The notes: generated from the sequence alone by a model not told the origin. Positions 24,216 through 33,232 are shown, counted from the stretch's first letter. The stretch is DNA of 49,237 nt from Candidatus Galloscillospira excrementipullorum (GCA_018714125.1 DVNV01000019.1:1-49237), one strand, 5' to 3'. Program-made: numbers and translations.

Positions 24216-25772
24216 ATGAAACAAACTCGGCATCACGGTCTTTTGGCCCTGCTGGCGGCTGCACTGCTGCTGCCGGCAGGCTGCGCCGAAAGCCCGGACA
24301 ATCCCTCCCCCGGCTCCGACGTTGTCCTGACCGAAGGGGAAACCCTCATTTCCCTGAGCGACGACGGCGTCACGGTGCAGGGCGAGCCGGTCTCGCAGGA
24401 CAGCTCGTCGGCCGTCTATGAGGGCGCCGACATCGTCTTCTACCAGTCCGGGCAGGGCGAGGGCTACGGAGAGGGGGCGGAGCAGGAGGCCCATACGGAA
24501 CAGGAGGCCCAAAGCCACACCGTTTTGACCATCACGTCCCCCGGCACCTACCGCGTTACAGGGACACTTTCCCAGGGGCAGATTGTGGTTGACCTGGGCG
24601 AAGAATCCCGCACAGACGCCCTTGCCGTTGTCAACCTCGTGCTGGACGATGCGGACCTCACCTGCACCGTTGCCCCCGCCATCCTGGTGAAAAATGCCTA
24701 CGAGTGCGGCAGTGCAGACACAGCGTCGGCCACCGCCGAGGTCGACACCACCGGCGCAGGCTTCAACTTGGTGCTGGCAGACGACAGCGACAACACCGTC
24801 TCGGGCGCCTATGTGGCCAAAATCTACCAGCCCGGCACCACCGATACCCTTTACAAGTACGATGCCGCCATCGACTCGCTGGTCTCCTTCAACATCAATG
24901 GCGAGCAGCTTGGCAACGGCATCCTGACCGTCAACGCTCAAAACGAGGGCATTGAGAGCTTCCTGCATCTGACCGTCAACGCCGGTGACATCACCGTGTT
25001 CTCGCAGGACGACGGCCTCAACGCCAACGCCGACTTTGTCTCGGTTCTGACCATCAACGGCGGGCACCTCCACTGCATGGTGGACGGCGGCGGTGAGGGC
25101 GACGGCATCGATTCCAACGGATACCTTGTCATCAACGACGGTCACATCCTGGTGTCCGCCGACCAGAATAGCGCCGACAGTGGCCTTGACTCTGACCTTG
25201 GCATCTATCTCAACGGCGGCACGGTGCTTGCCACCGGCAACATGTTCGACGAGATTTCGGCCGACTCGGCACAGCCCTATGTTGCCGTGCAATTCTCCGA
25301 GCGCCGCGAAGGCGGCTCCATCACTCTGATGGAGGATGAGCAAGGGCAGGCCGTTGCCGCCTTTGCCCCCTCAAACGGGTATTCCGTGCTGGTCTACAGC
25401 GACCCCTCCCTGAGCAGCGACACCTCTTACAGTTTTTCCTCGGTCTCCTCGGTGACAGGCTCCCGGCACGCCAGCCTCTATACCGATATCACTGCTTTTG
25501 AAAACGCCGTGCCGCTCGGCTTCTCCGAGGCGGGAGGCCGTGAGGGCGCCGCGCCCGGCCGGCACCGTCCGGACGGAGCGGAGCCTCCCGAGGGCGCGGC
25601 GCGGCCCGAGGGAGAAGCGCCGCCTGAGGGTGAGCCGTCACCCGACGGCGCGGCGCCGCCCGAATTCCCCGAGGGCGGCAGGGCCCCGGGCGAGCGTTCC
25701 TCCCCGGACGGGCAGCCGGCCGAGCAGGGGGCGCAAGGCTCCGATTCCTCCGGGCAGCAGGAAACCGCCTGA
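24216..25772 (+). CDS. Lipoprotein with carbohydrate-binding beta-helix domain (Cthe_2159-like, 518 aa)
   Basis: A lipoprotein signal ends in LPAGC near residue 25. The middle (about 95-420) has the repeating short strands of the Cthe_2159-type domain (Pfam PF14262, from memory), a right-handed beta-helix known to bind polygalacturonate and calcium. Typical phrases are TSPGTYRVTGTLSQGQIVVD, FNINGEQLGNGILTVNA and INGGHLHCMVDGGGEGDGID. The last 90 residues are a Pro/Glu/Gly-rich low-complexity tail (EGEAPPEGEPSPDG), possibly a wall-spanning or flexible spacer. Its role could be plant-polysaccharide binding at the cell surface. The ATG at 24216 follows GGAAGGTG. No reliable promoter is visible. 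Confidence 0.8.
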   Translation: MKQTRHHGLLALLAAALLLPAGCAESPDNPSPGSDVVLTEGETLISLSDDGVTVQGEPVSQDSSSAVYEGADIVFYQSGQGEGYGEGAEQEAHTEQEAQSHTVLTITSPGTYRVTGTLSQGQIVVDLGEESRTDALAVVNLVLDDADLTCTVAPAILVKNAYECGSADTASATAEVDTTGAGFNLVLADDSDNTVSGAYVAKIYQPGTTDTLYKYDAAIDSLVSFNINGEQLGNGILTVNAQNEGIESFLHLTVNAGDITVFSQDDGLNANADFVSVLTINGGHLHCMVDGGGEGDGIDSNGYLVINDGHILVSADQNSADSGLDSDLGIYLNGGTVLATGNMFDEISADSAQPYVAVQFSERREGGSITLMEDEQGQAVAAFAPSNGYSVLVYSDPSLSSDTSYSFSSVSSVTGSRHASLYTDITAFENAVPLGFSEAGGREGAAPGRHRPDGAEPPEGAARPEGEAPPEGEPSPDGAAPPEFPEGGRAPGERSSPDGQPAEQGAQGSDSSGQQETA

Positions 25773-26046
25773 CCCCATCCGGAAGATTCCCTTTGCAGCT
25801 CCCGGGGAAGGGGCAGCCCTGCCCCGGTTTTGAATAAAATGCCGCCCTGACGGGCGGCTGTCCCCGGCGGCAGGCTTTGACGGCAGGCTTCCTGCAGGCG
25901 GCCCGGCCAGAGCCCGGCAGCTCTCTGCAAATGCTGCCCCCCTGCCGCCACCAACAGTGTTTCCTCTCTTTTTTCTCCCCTCTGCCGGCCAGGGGCCCTT
26001 CAAGGGCCTTTGGCCGGCAGAGGGCTTTGTCCGAAAACCGCAGCCC
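25773..26046. other. Intergenic stretch with a long nested hairpin
   Basis: No gene is visible. A 13-bp stem, CCTCTGCCGGCCA at 25979-25991 with TGGCCGGCAGAGG at 26011-26023, encloses a second short stem (GGGCCC..GGGCC). On the minus strand it is followed by GGAGAAAAAAGAG, not a T run, so its role is unclear. Confidence 0.45.
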
Positions 26047-26094
26047 AAAACAAAAGGAGGCCGGGCGCAGGGCAGTGATGCCCTGCGCCCGGCC
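26047..26094 (-). terminator. Terminator of the copper-amine-oxidase-domain gene
   Basis: A perfect 16-bp stem, GGCCGGGCGCAGGGCA/TGCCCTGCGCCCGGCC with a 4-base loop, is followed on the minus strand by TCCTTTTGTTTTG. Confidence 0.85.
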
Positions 26095-26127
26095 CCCGGC
26101 CGTTTCCTTTTGGAATCCCCGCCGCGC

Positions 26128-27756
26128 TTATCCCAGGTTCCCTGTCTGCAGCAGTTCTTCCAGCGCAACTACCTTGTCCCCCGAAGCGGGCCCTTCCGGC
26201 AGCTCTTGGCGGCTCTCGCTTCTCGTAAAGTCCATGTCCAGCGTCAGCTTGCCGACATAGTCCCCCCGCAGCTCCATCTGCATGCTGCCCTCGGTGACGT
26301 CAGACTCGGCGGTCACCGCAATTTCAAAGGGGAAGGCGCCTCCCACACGGGCGTCCAGGCTGACGGCGCTGCCCAGGATTTTTCCGTCCCTCTCGCGCAG
26401 CGTCATGTCAAAATCCAGCTTCTCCACATTGTCCCACGCGTCGGAGCCGCCTCCGAAACGGCCTTGAAGCAGACCGCCGAAAAGCGCCAGCGAAGCCTTG
26501 GTCTGGCTCACACGATAGGTCACGGTGTCGCCCGTCTGGCTCTTCTTGAGATACTTGTCCCCATAAAAGAGCTCCAGCACGTCGGCCAGCTCCCGGGCAT
26601 TCTCTCCCGTGCTGCCGTAGCCCGTGGCGCTGACGGCGTAGATGACCTTGCCCACCGTGACGCCGGGTTCTCCCGTCTGGGGCAGCCCCGTCATGAGCAG
26701 GGCCACGAGCTCCTGCGTGTCGGGAAGCGGCGGCACATCCTGCACCTTGACCCAGGCCTCGTCGTCCCAGGCGGCGTCGGTCAGCGAGAGCAGGTTGCTC
26801 CTGACGTAAGCTGTCCCCTCCTCCTCATTGAGGATAAGCGAGACAAAGACATGCTCCAGCAGTGAAAAAACTTCATCCACCTGCGCCTGCGTCTGCTCAT
26901 CGACAACCGACGCATCGACAAAGTCCTTCACAAAGTCGGGCGTCACATACAGGTCCGCATCCAGCGACAGGCTTCCGTCCCGAACCAGGCCCTTGAGCGT
27001 GCTGCGGGCGCTGGCCGTGTGGTTTTGCTGCTCGCCGTACAGCACGGCGGCCAGCTCGCCATCCATACCGATGCTGTAGGTCTTGCCGCTTTCAGCCTGC
27101 TCCTGCAGCGCCAGCGAGAGCAGATGGTTGTAGTTTTCAAAGCGCGCGTCAATCTCCCTGATTACGGCGGCCGCATCCTCCAGCCAGACAATCTGATAAT
27201 AGTCGTCCCAGCCGACGTCGTAGCCCACCGCCTGGGCAAAAAAGCGCACGGGAATCAGGATGTGCCCCTCCTGCACCAGGGGGGCGACGTCCATTTCCAC
27301 CGTCGTGGCGGTGCCGTTTTGCTCCACCACCAGCGTGCTGCTTCCCAGCGTGCTGAAAATCACCGTGCCGTCTTCAAAGGTGGCGCTGGCGGTCTGTGCC
27401 GTCTCGTCCCAGACAACCTCACCCCCGATGGCCTCCAGCGCGTCCCGCAGAGGCAGCATGGTGCGCCCGTCCACAATCACGGGCAGCACGCTTTCAAAGG
27501 TGAGAAATTCCCCGTTGAGGCTGACATTGATGCCGTCAGGGTAAGGGCAGCCCATCTCCTCTTTTTCCTCCCGGTGAATCTGCCGGTACCACTCCTCCCA
27601 GTCCTCCTGCGTCCAGTTCTCCCAGTCGGGCGACACCTCCACCACATCGGCAGGCTGCGTCTGCTCCTGCGCCAGGGCGGGCATGGCGCCCCCCGTCAGC
27701 AGTGCAAAGGCCATCAGCAGGCTCAGCAGCGCTCTTGCGCCAATTGCTCGTTTCAT
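26128..27756 (-). CDS. Secreted protein with copper-amine-oxidase N-terminal-like domain (542 aa)
   Basis: A Sec signal peptide occupies residues 1-29 (ending in MPALAQ). The copper amine oxidase N-terminal domain (Cu_amine_oxidN1) covers about 75-195, with LPVIVDGRTMLPLRDALEAIG and ILIPVRFFAQAVGYDVGWDD. In bacteria this domain is found in many secreted proteins without oxidase activity. The remaining 340 residues match no family I recognise; they contain beta-strand-like segments and an acidic bias. A GAGAGGAG site precedes the ATG. It stands opposite the large SLH phosphodiester glycosidase; each gene has its own promoter. Confidence 0.75.
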   Translation of the reverse strand: MKRAIGARALLSLLMAFALLTGGAMPALAQEQTQPADVVEVSPDWENWTQEDWEEWYRQIHREEKEEMGCPYPDGINVSLNGEFLTFESVLPVIVDGRTMLPLRDALEAIGGEVVWDETAQTASATFEDGTVIFSTLGSSTLVVEQNGTATTVEMDVAPLVQEGHILIPVRFFAQAVGYDVGWDDYYQIVWLEDAAAVIREIDARFENYNHLLSLALQEQAESGKTYSIGMDGELAAVLYGEQQNHTASARSTLKGLVRDGSLSLDADLYVTPDFVKDFVDASVVDEQTQAQVDEVFSLLEHVFVSLILNEEEGTAYVRSNLLSLTDAAWDDEAWVKVQDVPPLPDTQELVALLMTGLPQTGEPGVTVGKVIYAVSATGYGSTGENARELADVLELFYGDKYLKKSQTGDTVTYRVSQTKASLALFGGLLQGRFGGGSDAWDNVEKLDFDMTLRERDGKILGSAVSLDARVGGAFPFEIAVTAESDVTEGSMQMELRGDYVGKLTLDMDFTRSESRQELPEGPASGDKVVALEELLQTGNLG

Positions 27757-27900
27757 AAGCCGGTTCTCCTCTCTTGTCTTCGGCGCCCTGCCGGAAAGGC
27801 CCCCGGGCGCCGGCCTTGCTGTCTCCCTATTCCCCGGAGCCGGTCCGCCTCCCGGGCGCGCCGCTCCGTCCCAATGCCTGCGGCATTGTCTGTTTTTGTA

Positions 27901-27929
27901 TTATACCATATGTCTTTCTTTTCGTCCAC
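27901..27929 (-). promoter_or_regulatory. Promoter of the copper-amine-oxidase-domain gene
   Basis: TATAAT (27901-27906, minus strand) with an extended TGG; the -35 is weak (TGGACG at 17 bases). Confidence 0.5.
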
Positions 27930-28167
27930 CGTGGGGCCTGCCGGTTCTTTTTCTCTCCCCGCGCGCTGCCCCGGCAGGGCCAAACCCAGTTTCCCCCAAA
28001 AGCTCCCAAAAATTCCTCAAAAGTACAAATTTCCATTTTTTGGCCTCTCCGCCTCTCCCCCCCCCTCCCGCCAATCCCTCTTTGCCGGCCGGCCCGCGCC
28101 GCACGCCCCCCGGAAAATGCACAGACATCAGGGCCGGAACCCGCTTCTTTTTGGGCGTCCCTGCCGC

Positions 28168-28196
28168 TTTACAGAAGCACCCCCCTTTGGTACAAT
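28168..28196 (+). promoter_or_regulatory. Promoter of the SLH phosphodiester glycosidase gene
   Basis: TTTACA (28168-28173) and TACAAT (28191-28196) are 17 bases apart. The ATG follows at 28240 behind a TGGAGGA site. Confidence 0.7.
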
Positions 28197-28239
28197 GAGG
28201 GGGTACCTTCCCACCCCGCGTTCGTATGGAGGATTTCTC

Positions 28240-31200
28240 ATGAAGCACACTGCACCGTTCACCCGCATCCTGGCCTTTTTCACGGCCGCACTTCTTGCCC
28301 TGACCGGCCTCCCCCTGACGGCTCTTGCCGACACCGGACGGCTGGGCGAGCAGCTTTACAGCCTTTCCCGCCCCATTGCCCAAAGCGCCGTCTTTTCCAC
28401 GCAGGCGCTGCAGGGGGATGCCGAACAGACCCCCGCCATGGTGACCTATTCGCCCGGCGGAGATATACAGCCCGTGGCGGCCTACGGCAGCCGTCTTTAC
28501 GGAAAATCCACCATTTCGGCCATTGCCGACTTCGTGGCCGAAAGCGGCCGCACGGTGGTCGCCGCCATCAACGGGGATTTCTTCTCCTCCTCCACCGGCC
28601 TGCCGCTCGGCATGGTCGTCACCGACGGCGTGCTGCGCTCGAGTGACGCCGGCCGCAATGCCGTGGGCTTTACCGAGGAAGGCTATGCCGTTATCGGGGC
28701 GCCGGAGCTGTCCATGACGCTCACGGGAGAGGGCTTCACCGTTCCGGTGTCGCACCTCAACAAGCTGCGCACGGCAGCCGGCGGCATCTATCTCTTGACA
28801 GGGGATTTCTCCGCCGAAACCCGCCACACCGGCCAGGGGAGAGACGTCATTTTGCAGGTCGTGGAGGGACAGCCCACCATCGGCGGCTCCATGACGCTTC
28901 TCGTGGAGGATGTAATTGATACGGACATCTCCATGGCCATTCCCGAAAATACCTATGTGCTCACGGCCTCGGTTGACAGCGCGGCCTATGAGCTGCTGCT
29001 GCCGCTTTCTCCCGGCATGGAGCTTACGCTGACCATTGAGGCGGCCGATCCCGCCTGGAACGAGGTGACGCAGGCCGTGGGCGGCGGCGATTTGCTGCTG
29101 GATGACGGCGAGCTGTGCACCGAGTTTGACAGTGCCATCGCCTCGGGCAATCCCCGTACGGCGGTCGGCGTCAAAGACAATGGAGATGTGGTGTTCTACA
29201 CGCTCGACGGGCGGCGCAGCGGCTATTCCGTCGGCGCCAGCCTGCAGGCGCTGGCCGAGGAGCTGCAGGCTCTCGGCTGCGTCGACGCCATCAACCTCGA
29301 CGGCGGCGGCTCCACCGCCCTGATGGTGCGCACCCCGGGAGACCAGTGGCCCTCCCTTGTCACCAAGCCCTCCGACGGAAGCCTGCGCAGCGTGGCAAAT
29401 GCCCTGCTGCTGTGCTCCACCGTCCCCGTCACCGGGCAGGCGCAGATGCTGCACCCCGTGCCCTACGGCGCGGTGGCTCTGGCGAACTCTTCCATCCTCG
29501 TATCGGCCACGGCTACCGACGAGGGCTATCATGCGGCCCCCGCCCCTTCCGACATCACGCTCTCGCTGCTTGACGAAACCGCCTCTCAGGACAGCCTGCT
29601 GCGCCTTCCCGACACGGCGGGAGAATATGTCCTTGAAGCCACGTCGGGCTCCTTGAGCGGCAGCGCGCCCATCACCGTCATCCAAACCCCCGACACGCTG
29701 TCGGTGGCCCGCGAGGACGGCGACACTCTCACCGCCCTGATGCTCTCCGAAGGGGAGGTCGTTCCCCTTTCGGTCACGGCAACATGGGCCCGCCAGGAGG
29801 TTTTGCTCTCGGCCGACGCCCTGCACTTTGAGGTGCGCGGCGCCGCAGCCACCGTGGACGAGCAGGGTGTGTTGACGGCCTCAACCTCCTCGGGAACCAC
29901 CGGAACCCTGCTGGTCACGGCGGGAGAGCTGACCGTTTCCATCCCCCTGGCCACCGGAAACGCCCCCTACTCGGTGGAGGATTTTGAAACGCAGGGCGAG
30001 CCCTGGAGCGCCCAGGCCACCGTGACGCGCACCACCGTGCGAAACGAGGTGCGCTACGGCCTGGCGGCCCTGCGCATCGACTATGACCTTGCGGCTCTGC
30101 CGGAAGGCGACCCGCAGCAGACAGCTCCCGAAGGCCAGGAGGCCGAGACCGGTGAAACAGAGCCGCCCACCTCCTTCCTCGTGACCCCGGCCTCGCCTTA
30201 CACGCTGGTCGACTCCCCCACGGCACTGCGCCTGTGGCTGAGCGGCGACGCCGCCTCGCTGACGCTGCACACCAATGCCGGCGACGCCGTTGTCGACTTT
30301 GCGGGCAGCGAAGCCTACGAGGCCCAGGTGGTTCTGCTGCCCGAGGATGCCTCCTCCCTGAGCGGCATCACCGTCACCCCCGCGCAGCCGGCCGGCCGCC
30401 TGCTCATCGACCAGATTACCGCGGGCTTTGACCAAAACGCCCCCGACACCGCCTCTCCCGTGATTACCGGCATGCTGCTGGAGCCCCAGCTCGATGAGCA
30501 GGAGACCCCCACGGGGCTCATGCTCTTTTCCGCCACCGCCTCCACGGCGGCCGGCGCGCCGGTGGAGCAGGTGACGCTGACGCTTGACGGCACAAGCCTG
30601 CCTCTCTCCTACGACGCCGACACCATGGCCGTCACCGCGACGCTTGAGATGCCTGCCGACGGGGAGCACCGTCTGACGCTCACCGCTCTCGACGCAAACG
30701 GCAACCTGGCGCGCAGCACCCTGCTCCAAAGCGGGGAGCAGCAGGCCCTTGCCTTCGCGGACACCGAGGGGCACTGGGCGCAGGACAACATCGCCTATGT
30801 CTTTGCGCGCGGCCTCTTCTCGGGCGAGACCGAGGACGACGGGCTGACCTACTTCCGCCCCGACCGCAGCCTCTCCCGCGCCGAAATTGCCGCCGTGCTG
30901 GTGCGCCTGCTGGGCGAAAACGTTGAAGACTACGCGCAAGTTTCCCTGCCCTTTGAAGATGCCGACTCGCTGCCCGAGTGGGCGCTCCCCTATATCAGGG
31001 CGGTCTATGCGCTGGGCCTTGTCAACGGCCGCGCCACCGAGACCGGCGCCGTCTATGCGGCAAATGAGCCCATCACCCGCGCCGAGCTCGTGACCATCCT
31101 GGAAAAGACGCTGCCCAAGGGCTACGCCGCCGGAGAGCTCACCTTCTCCGATGCCGACACCATTCCCGACTGGGCCGCCGAGGCCGTGGCGGTGCTGACC

Positions 31201-31299
31201 AACCTGGGGATTCTGGGGGGCTACGAGGACGGCAGCTTCCAGCCGAACGGCGCCATCAAGCGAAGTGAGGCCGCCAAGGTGCTCTCGGGCCTGTACTGA
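28240..31299 (+). CDS. Phosphodiester glycosidase with three SLH domains (1019 aa)
   Basis: A Sec signal (residues 1-31, ending LTALA) leads to a phosphodiester glycosidase (NAGPA-type, PF09992) domain at about 100-390. Its hallmarks are VVAAINGDFFSSSTGLPLGM near 110 and NLDGGGSTALMV near 352. Relatives remove GlcNAc from GlcNAc-1-phosphodiesters; bacterial members may trim phosphate-linked wall glycopolymers or exopolysaccharide. Residues 400-830 are beta-rich, Ig-like regions. Three C-terminal SLH modules start near 838, 900 and 960 (FADTEGHWAQDNIAYVFARG and two more), so the enzyme is held on the cell wall. The ATG at 28240 follows GGAGGA. An enlarged upstream frame is a shadow. Confidence 0.88.
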   Translation: MKHTAPFTRILAFFTAALLALTGLPLTALADTGRLGEQLYSLSRPIAQSAVFSTQALQGDAEQTPAMVTYSPGGDIQPVAAYGSRLYGKSTISAIADFVAESGRTVVAAINGDFFSSSTGLPLGMVVTDGVLRSSDAGRNAVGFTEEGYAVIGAPELSMTLTGEGFTVPVSHLNKLRTAAGGIYLLTGDFSAETRHTGQGRDVILQVVEGQPTIGGSMTLLVEDVIDTDISMAIPENTYVLTASVDSAAYELLLPLSPGMELTLTIEAADPAWNEVTQAVGGGDLLLDDGELCTEFDSAIASGNPRTAVGVKDNGDVVFYTLDGRRSGYSVGASLQALAEELQALGCVDAINLDGGGSTALMVRTPGDQWPSLVTKPSDGSLRSVANALLLCSTVPVTGQAQMLHPVPYGAVALANSSILVSATATDEGYHAAPAPSDITLSLLDETASQDSLLRLPDTAGEYVLEATSGSLSGSAPITVIQTPDTLSVAREDGDTLTALMLSEGEVVPLSVTATWARQEVLLSADALHFEVRGAAATVDEQGVLTASTSSGTTGTLLVTAGELTVSIPLATGNAPYSVEDFETQGEPWSAQATVTRTTVRNEVRYGLAALRIDYDLAALPEGDPQQTAPEGQEAETGETEPPTSFLVTPASPYTLVDSPTALRLWLSGDAASLTLHTNAGDAVVDFAGSEAYEAQVVLLPEDASSLSGITVTPAQPAGRLLIDQITAGFDQNAPDTASPVITGMLLEPQLDEQETPTGLMLFSATASTAAGAPVEQVTLTLDGTSLPLSYDADTMAVTATLEMPADGEHRLTLTALDANGNLARSTLLQSGEQQALAFADTEGHWAQDNIAYVFARGLFSGETEDDGLTYFRPDRSLSRAEIAAVLVRLLGENVEDYAQVSLPFEDADSLPEWALPYIRAVYALGLVNGRATETGAVYAANEPITRAELVTILEKTLPKGYAAGELTFSDADTIPDWAAEAVAVLTNLGILGGYEDGSFQPNGAIKRSEAAKVLSGLY

Positions 31300-31323
31300 T
31301 TCTCCCTTTTGGAGTGAAAAGAT

Positions 31324-31369
31324 AAAAAAACGAAGAGGGGACTCCGGCCGGGGTCCCCTCTTCGTTTTA
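31324..31369. terminator. Terminator after the phosphodiester glycosidase gene
   Basis: AAAACGAAGAGGGGAC pairs with GTCCCCTCTTCGTTTT around a CG-rich loop, with an A run before and T run after. Confidence 0.85.
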
Positions 31370-31577
31370 AGTGCGCGCCCTTTTCCCTGCGGCGGCATCC
31401 TTCATAATATTTCGCTCTCCGGGCCGGCATGTGCAGGGCTCTAAAAAAGGAGGCTGCCCCCTTGCGGCGCAAAAAATGCGGCGCGGCACGCTTTTCCCCT
31501 TTTTTCAAAGCCGCTTTGCTGAATACAACCGCTTTTGGGATGGACACTAAAAGGCAGGAGAGGGCGCGCGCGCCGGG
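31370..31577. other. Intergenic stretch without a recognisable gene
   Basis: I see no gene or ribosome binding site. The open frames on both strands are short and basic, as expected by chance in this composition. Confidence 0.4.
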
Positions 31578-31666
31578 AATGCGCAGCCTGCCGCGCCGAG
31601 TGAGCGGCAGGCTGCGCCATGGAGGGGTGCGGCAGGCTGCCTTGCATCTGCCTGCCGCACCCCTCC
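31578..31666. repeat. Two adjacent GC-rich inverted repeats
   Basis: The first is a perfect 14-bp stem, GCGCAGCCTGCCGC (31581-31594) with GCGGCAGGCTGCGC (31604-31617). The second is a perfect 17-bp stem (31621-31637 with 31650-31666). Both contain GCGGCAGGC, so the four arms can also pair across. Words of 13, 14 and 16 bases from these arms recur at 7628-7755 inside the linker of the ECF fusion gene. I know no named repeat family that fits. Confidence 0.65.
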
Positions 31667-31721
31667 ACCCGGGCAAAGGGCCCCTTCCCGGCGCGCGCCT
31701 GCCCGGCCTGTCCTCTTTTTC

Positions 31722-31750
31722 TTGACAAACCCGTGCCTGCCCTTTAAGAT
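31722..31750 (+). promoter_or_regulatory. Promoter of the AI-2E-family permease gene
   Basis: TTGACA (31722-31727) and TAAGAT (31745-31750) are 17 bases apart. The start codon lies 105 bases downstream. Confidence 0.65.
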
Positions 31751-31854
31751 AGTGTGCGAAGCCAGAAACTTGAGGCCCTCTGCCCTGCCGTTTTGCGGCG
31801 TCGGTGCAGGGGCAACCGCCAAATTTGTCACAACTGATTTTTGAGGTAACAACA

Positions 31855-33039
31855 TTGGAAAAACAACACACCGTATGGACACCCAAACTGCTGCTGCGGC
31901 TGGGAATCGCCCTTTTTTTGCTCTACCTGGCCATTCACTACTGGGCTGCCTTTTCCGCCTTTGCCCTCAAGGCCCTGCGGGCGGCAAAGCCCCTCGTATG
32001 GGGCTGTATTTTGGCCTATCTTGTCAACATCCTGATGGTGTTTTACGAAAGGCACTACGGCAAAAAGGCCTCTGCCAGCCTTCTCGTCCGGAAGAGCCGC
32101 CGGCCCGTCTGCCTGCTGCTGGCCTTTCTGACACTGTTTGGAATTGCCACCGCCATCGTTTCCCTGGTCATCCCCGAGCTCATTTCTGCCCTTGAGCTCA
32201 TTGTCGACAGAATTCTCAAGGTGGTCGTCCCCCTGCTGGAAAATCTGCTCGAAAACCCCGACTTTGTCCGTTTCCTGCCGGAAGAGCTGCTGGAATTTCT
32301 CAACACGATGGACTGGGAAAGCCGTCTGACCCAGCTTCTGTCGCTCATCACCGAGGGGCTGGGCGCCACCGTCATCATCGCGGCCGACACGGTGTTTTCC
32401 CTGATTTCCACCCTGGTCTCCCTGCTCATTGCCGTTATCTTCTCCGTGTATGTGCTGCTGAGCAAGGAGAAGCTGCTGTGCCAGTTCGGCCGCCTGTGCC
32501 GCCGCTATCTGCGTCCCTCCTGGAACGCCAAGCTTTCGCATGTGCTGCATGTGGCAAACGACTGCTTTCACCGCTATATTGTCGGCCAGTGCCTGGAGGC
32601 CGCCATTTTGGGGGTGCTGTGCACGGTGGGCATGCTGCTGCTCGGCCTGCCCTACGCACCCATGATCGGTGCCCTCATCGGGGTCACCGCCCTCATTCCC
32701 GTGGCCGGCGCATACATCGGTGCGCTGGTGGGCGTCTTCCTGATTTTGACCATCTCCCCTGTTGAAGCCCTTGTCTTCCTCGTGTTTTTGGTGGTGCTGC
32801 AGCAGTTTGAGGGAAATATCATCTATCCCAAGGTGGTGGGCTCCTCCATCGGGCTGCCCGCCATCTGGGTGCTGGCCGCCATCACGGTGGGCGGCGGGCT
32901 GTCCGGCATCGTCGGCATGCTGCTGGGCGTGCCCATCACCTCCATCGTCTACCGGCTGATTGAAGAAGACCTTGAGCAAAAGGACGCCTGCCCCCCGCAG
33001 GGCGGCGCCTGCACCTCCCCCGACGGGCCTTGCGCCTAA
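31855..33039 (+). CDS. AI-2E family transporter (PerM-like permease, 394 aa)
   Basis: The protein has the layout of the AI-2E/PerM family: two N-terminal membrane segments, a cytoplasmic-type amphipathic region (around residues 115-180), then further helices with GALIGVTALIPVAGAYIGALVG and QQFEGNIIYPKVVGSSIGLPAI, both family-specific. Members export small molecules such as autoinducer-2, or act as Na+/H+ antiporters or cell-wall related permeases. I prefer the TTG start at 31855, where GAGGT stands 9 bases upstream; an ATG at 31804 has no such site. A Cys/Pro/Gly-rich tail ends the protein. A terminator follows. Confidence 0.85.
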   Translation: MEKQHTVWTPKLLLRLGIALFLLYLAIHYWAAFSAFALKALRAAKPLVWGCILAYLVNILMVFYERHYGKKASASLLVRKSRRPVCLLLAFLTLFGIATAIVSLVIPELISALELIVDRILKVVVPLLENLLENPDFVRFLPEELLEFLNTMDWESRLTQLLSLITEGLGATVIIAADTVFSLISTLVSLLIAVIFSVYVLLSKEKLLCQFGRLCRRYLRPSWNAKLSHVLHVANDCFHRYIVGQCLEAAILGVLCTVGMLLLGLPYAPMIGALIGVTALIPVAGAYIGALVGVFLILTISPVEALVFLVFLVVLQQFEGNIIYPKVVGSSIGLPAIWVLAAITVGGGLSGIVGMLLGVPITSIVYRLIEEDLEQKDACPPQGGACTSPDGPCA

Positions 33040-33076
33040 GTTCCCTTTTCCCCCAGCCTGTCCCGTCAAAGCGGCA

Positions 33077-33110
33077 AGAGGGGCTGCCTTGCGCAGCCCC
33101 TCTTTTTTTC
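33077..33110 (+). terminator. Terminator of the AI-2E-family gene
   Basis: AGAGGGGCTGC pairs with GCAGCCCCTCT, followed by seven T residues. Confidence 0.9.
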
Positions 33111-33232
33111 TCCAAGGTGTGCCGCTCCTCGAATTTTGTGCCTCTGCGGCCCCCATCCCTCCGATTTTTGCCCGGTGCAACTGCTGGTTGACAAAAAGAA
33201 CCTGCGGGTTGGTGGAGCGTTTCCAAAGGATT

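Larger units (their letters stand above)
27757..28239. other. Divergent promoter region
   Basis: The 480-base stretch holds two promoters in opposite directions (27901-27929 minus, 28168-28196 plus) and C-rich sequence between. I see no other gene or repeat. Confidence 0.5.

Noticed and set aside
25979-26023. Long hairpin as a terminator
   Set aside because: The stem is strong but there is no T run on the minus strand and only a weak one on the plus strand; listed only as structure.
28240-29826. Long minus-strand frames opposite the SLH phosphodiester glycosidase
   Set aside because: No ribosome binding site, and the plus-strand gene carries a complete signal peptide, glycosidase and SLH modules.
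33188-33193. TTGACA ahead of the membrane-anchored HTH gene
   Set aside because: No -10 at 16-18 bases; the nearer extended -10 at 33233-33241 is a better promoter.
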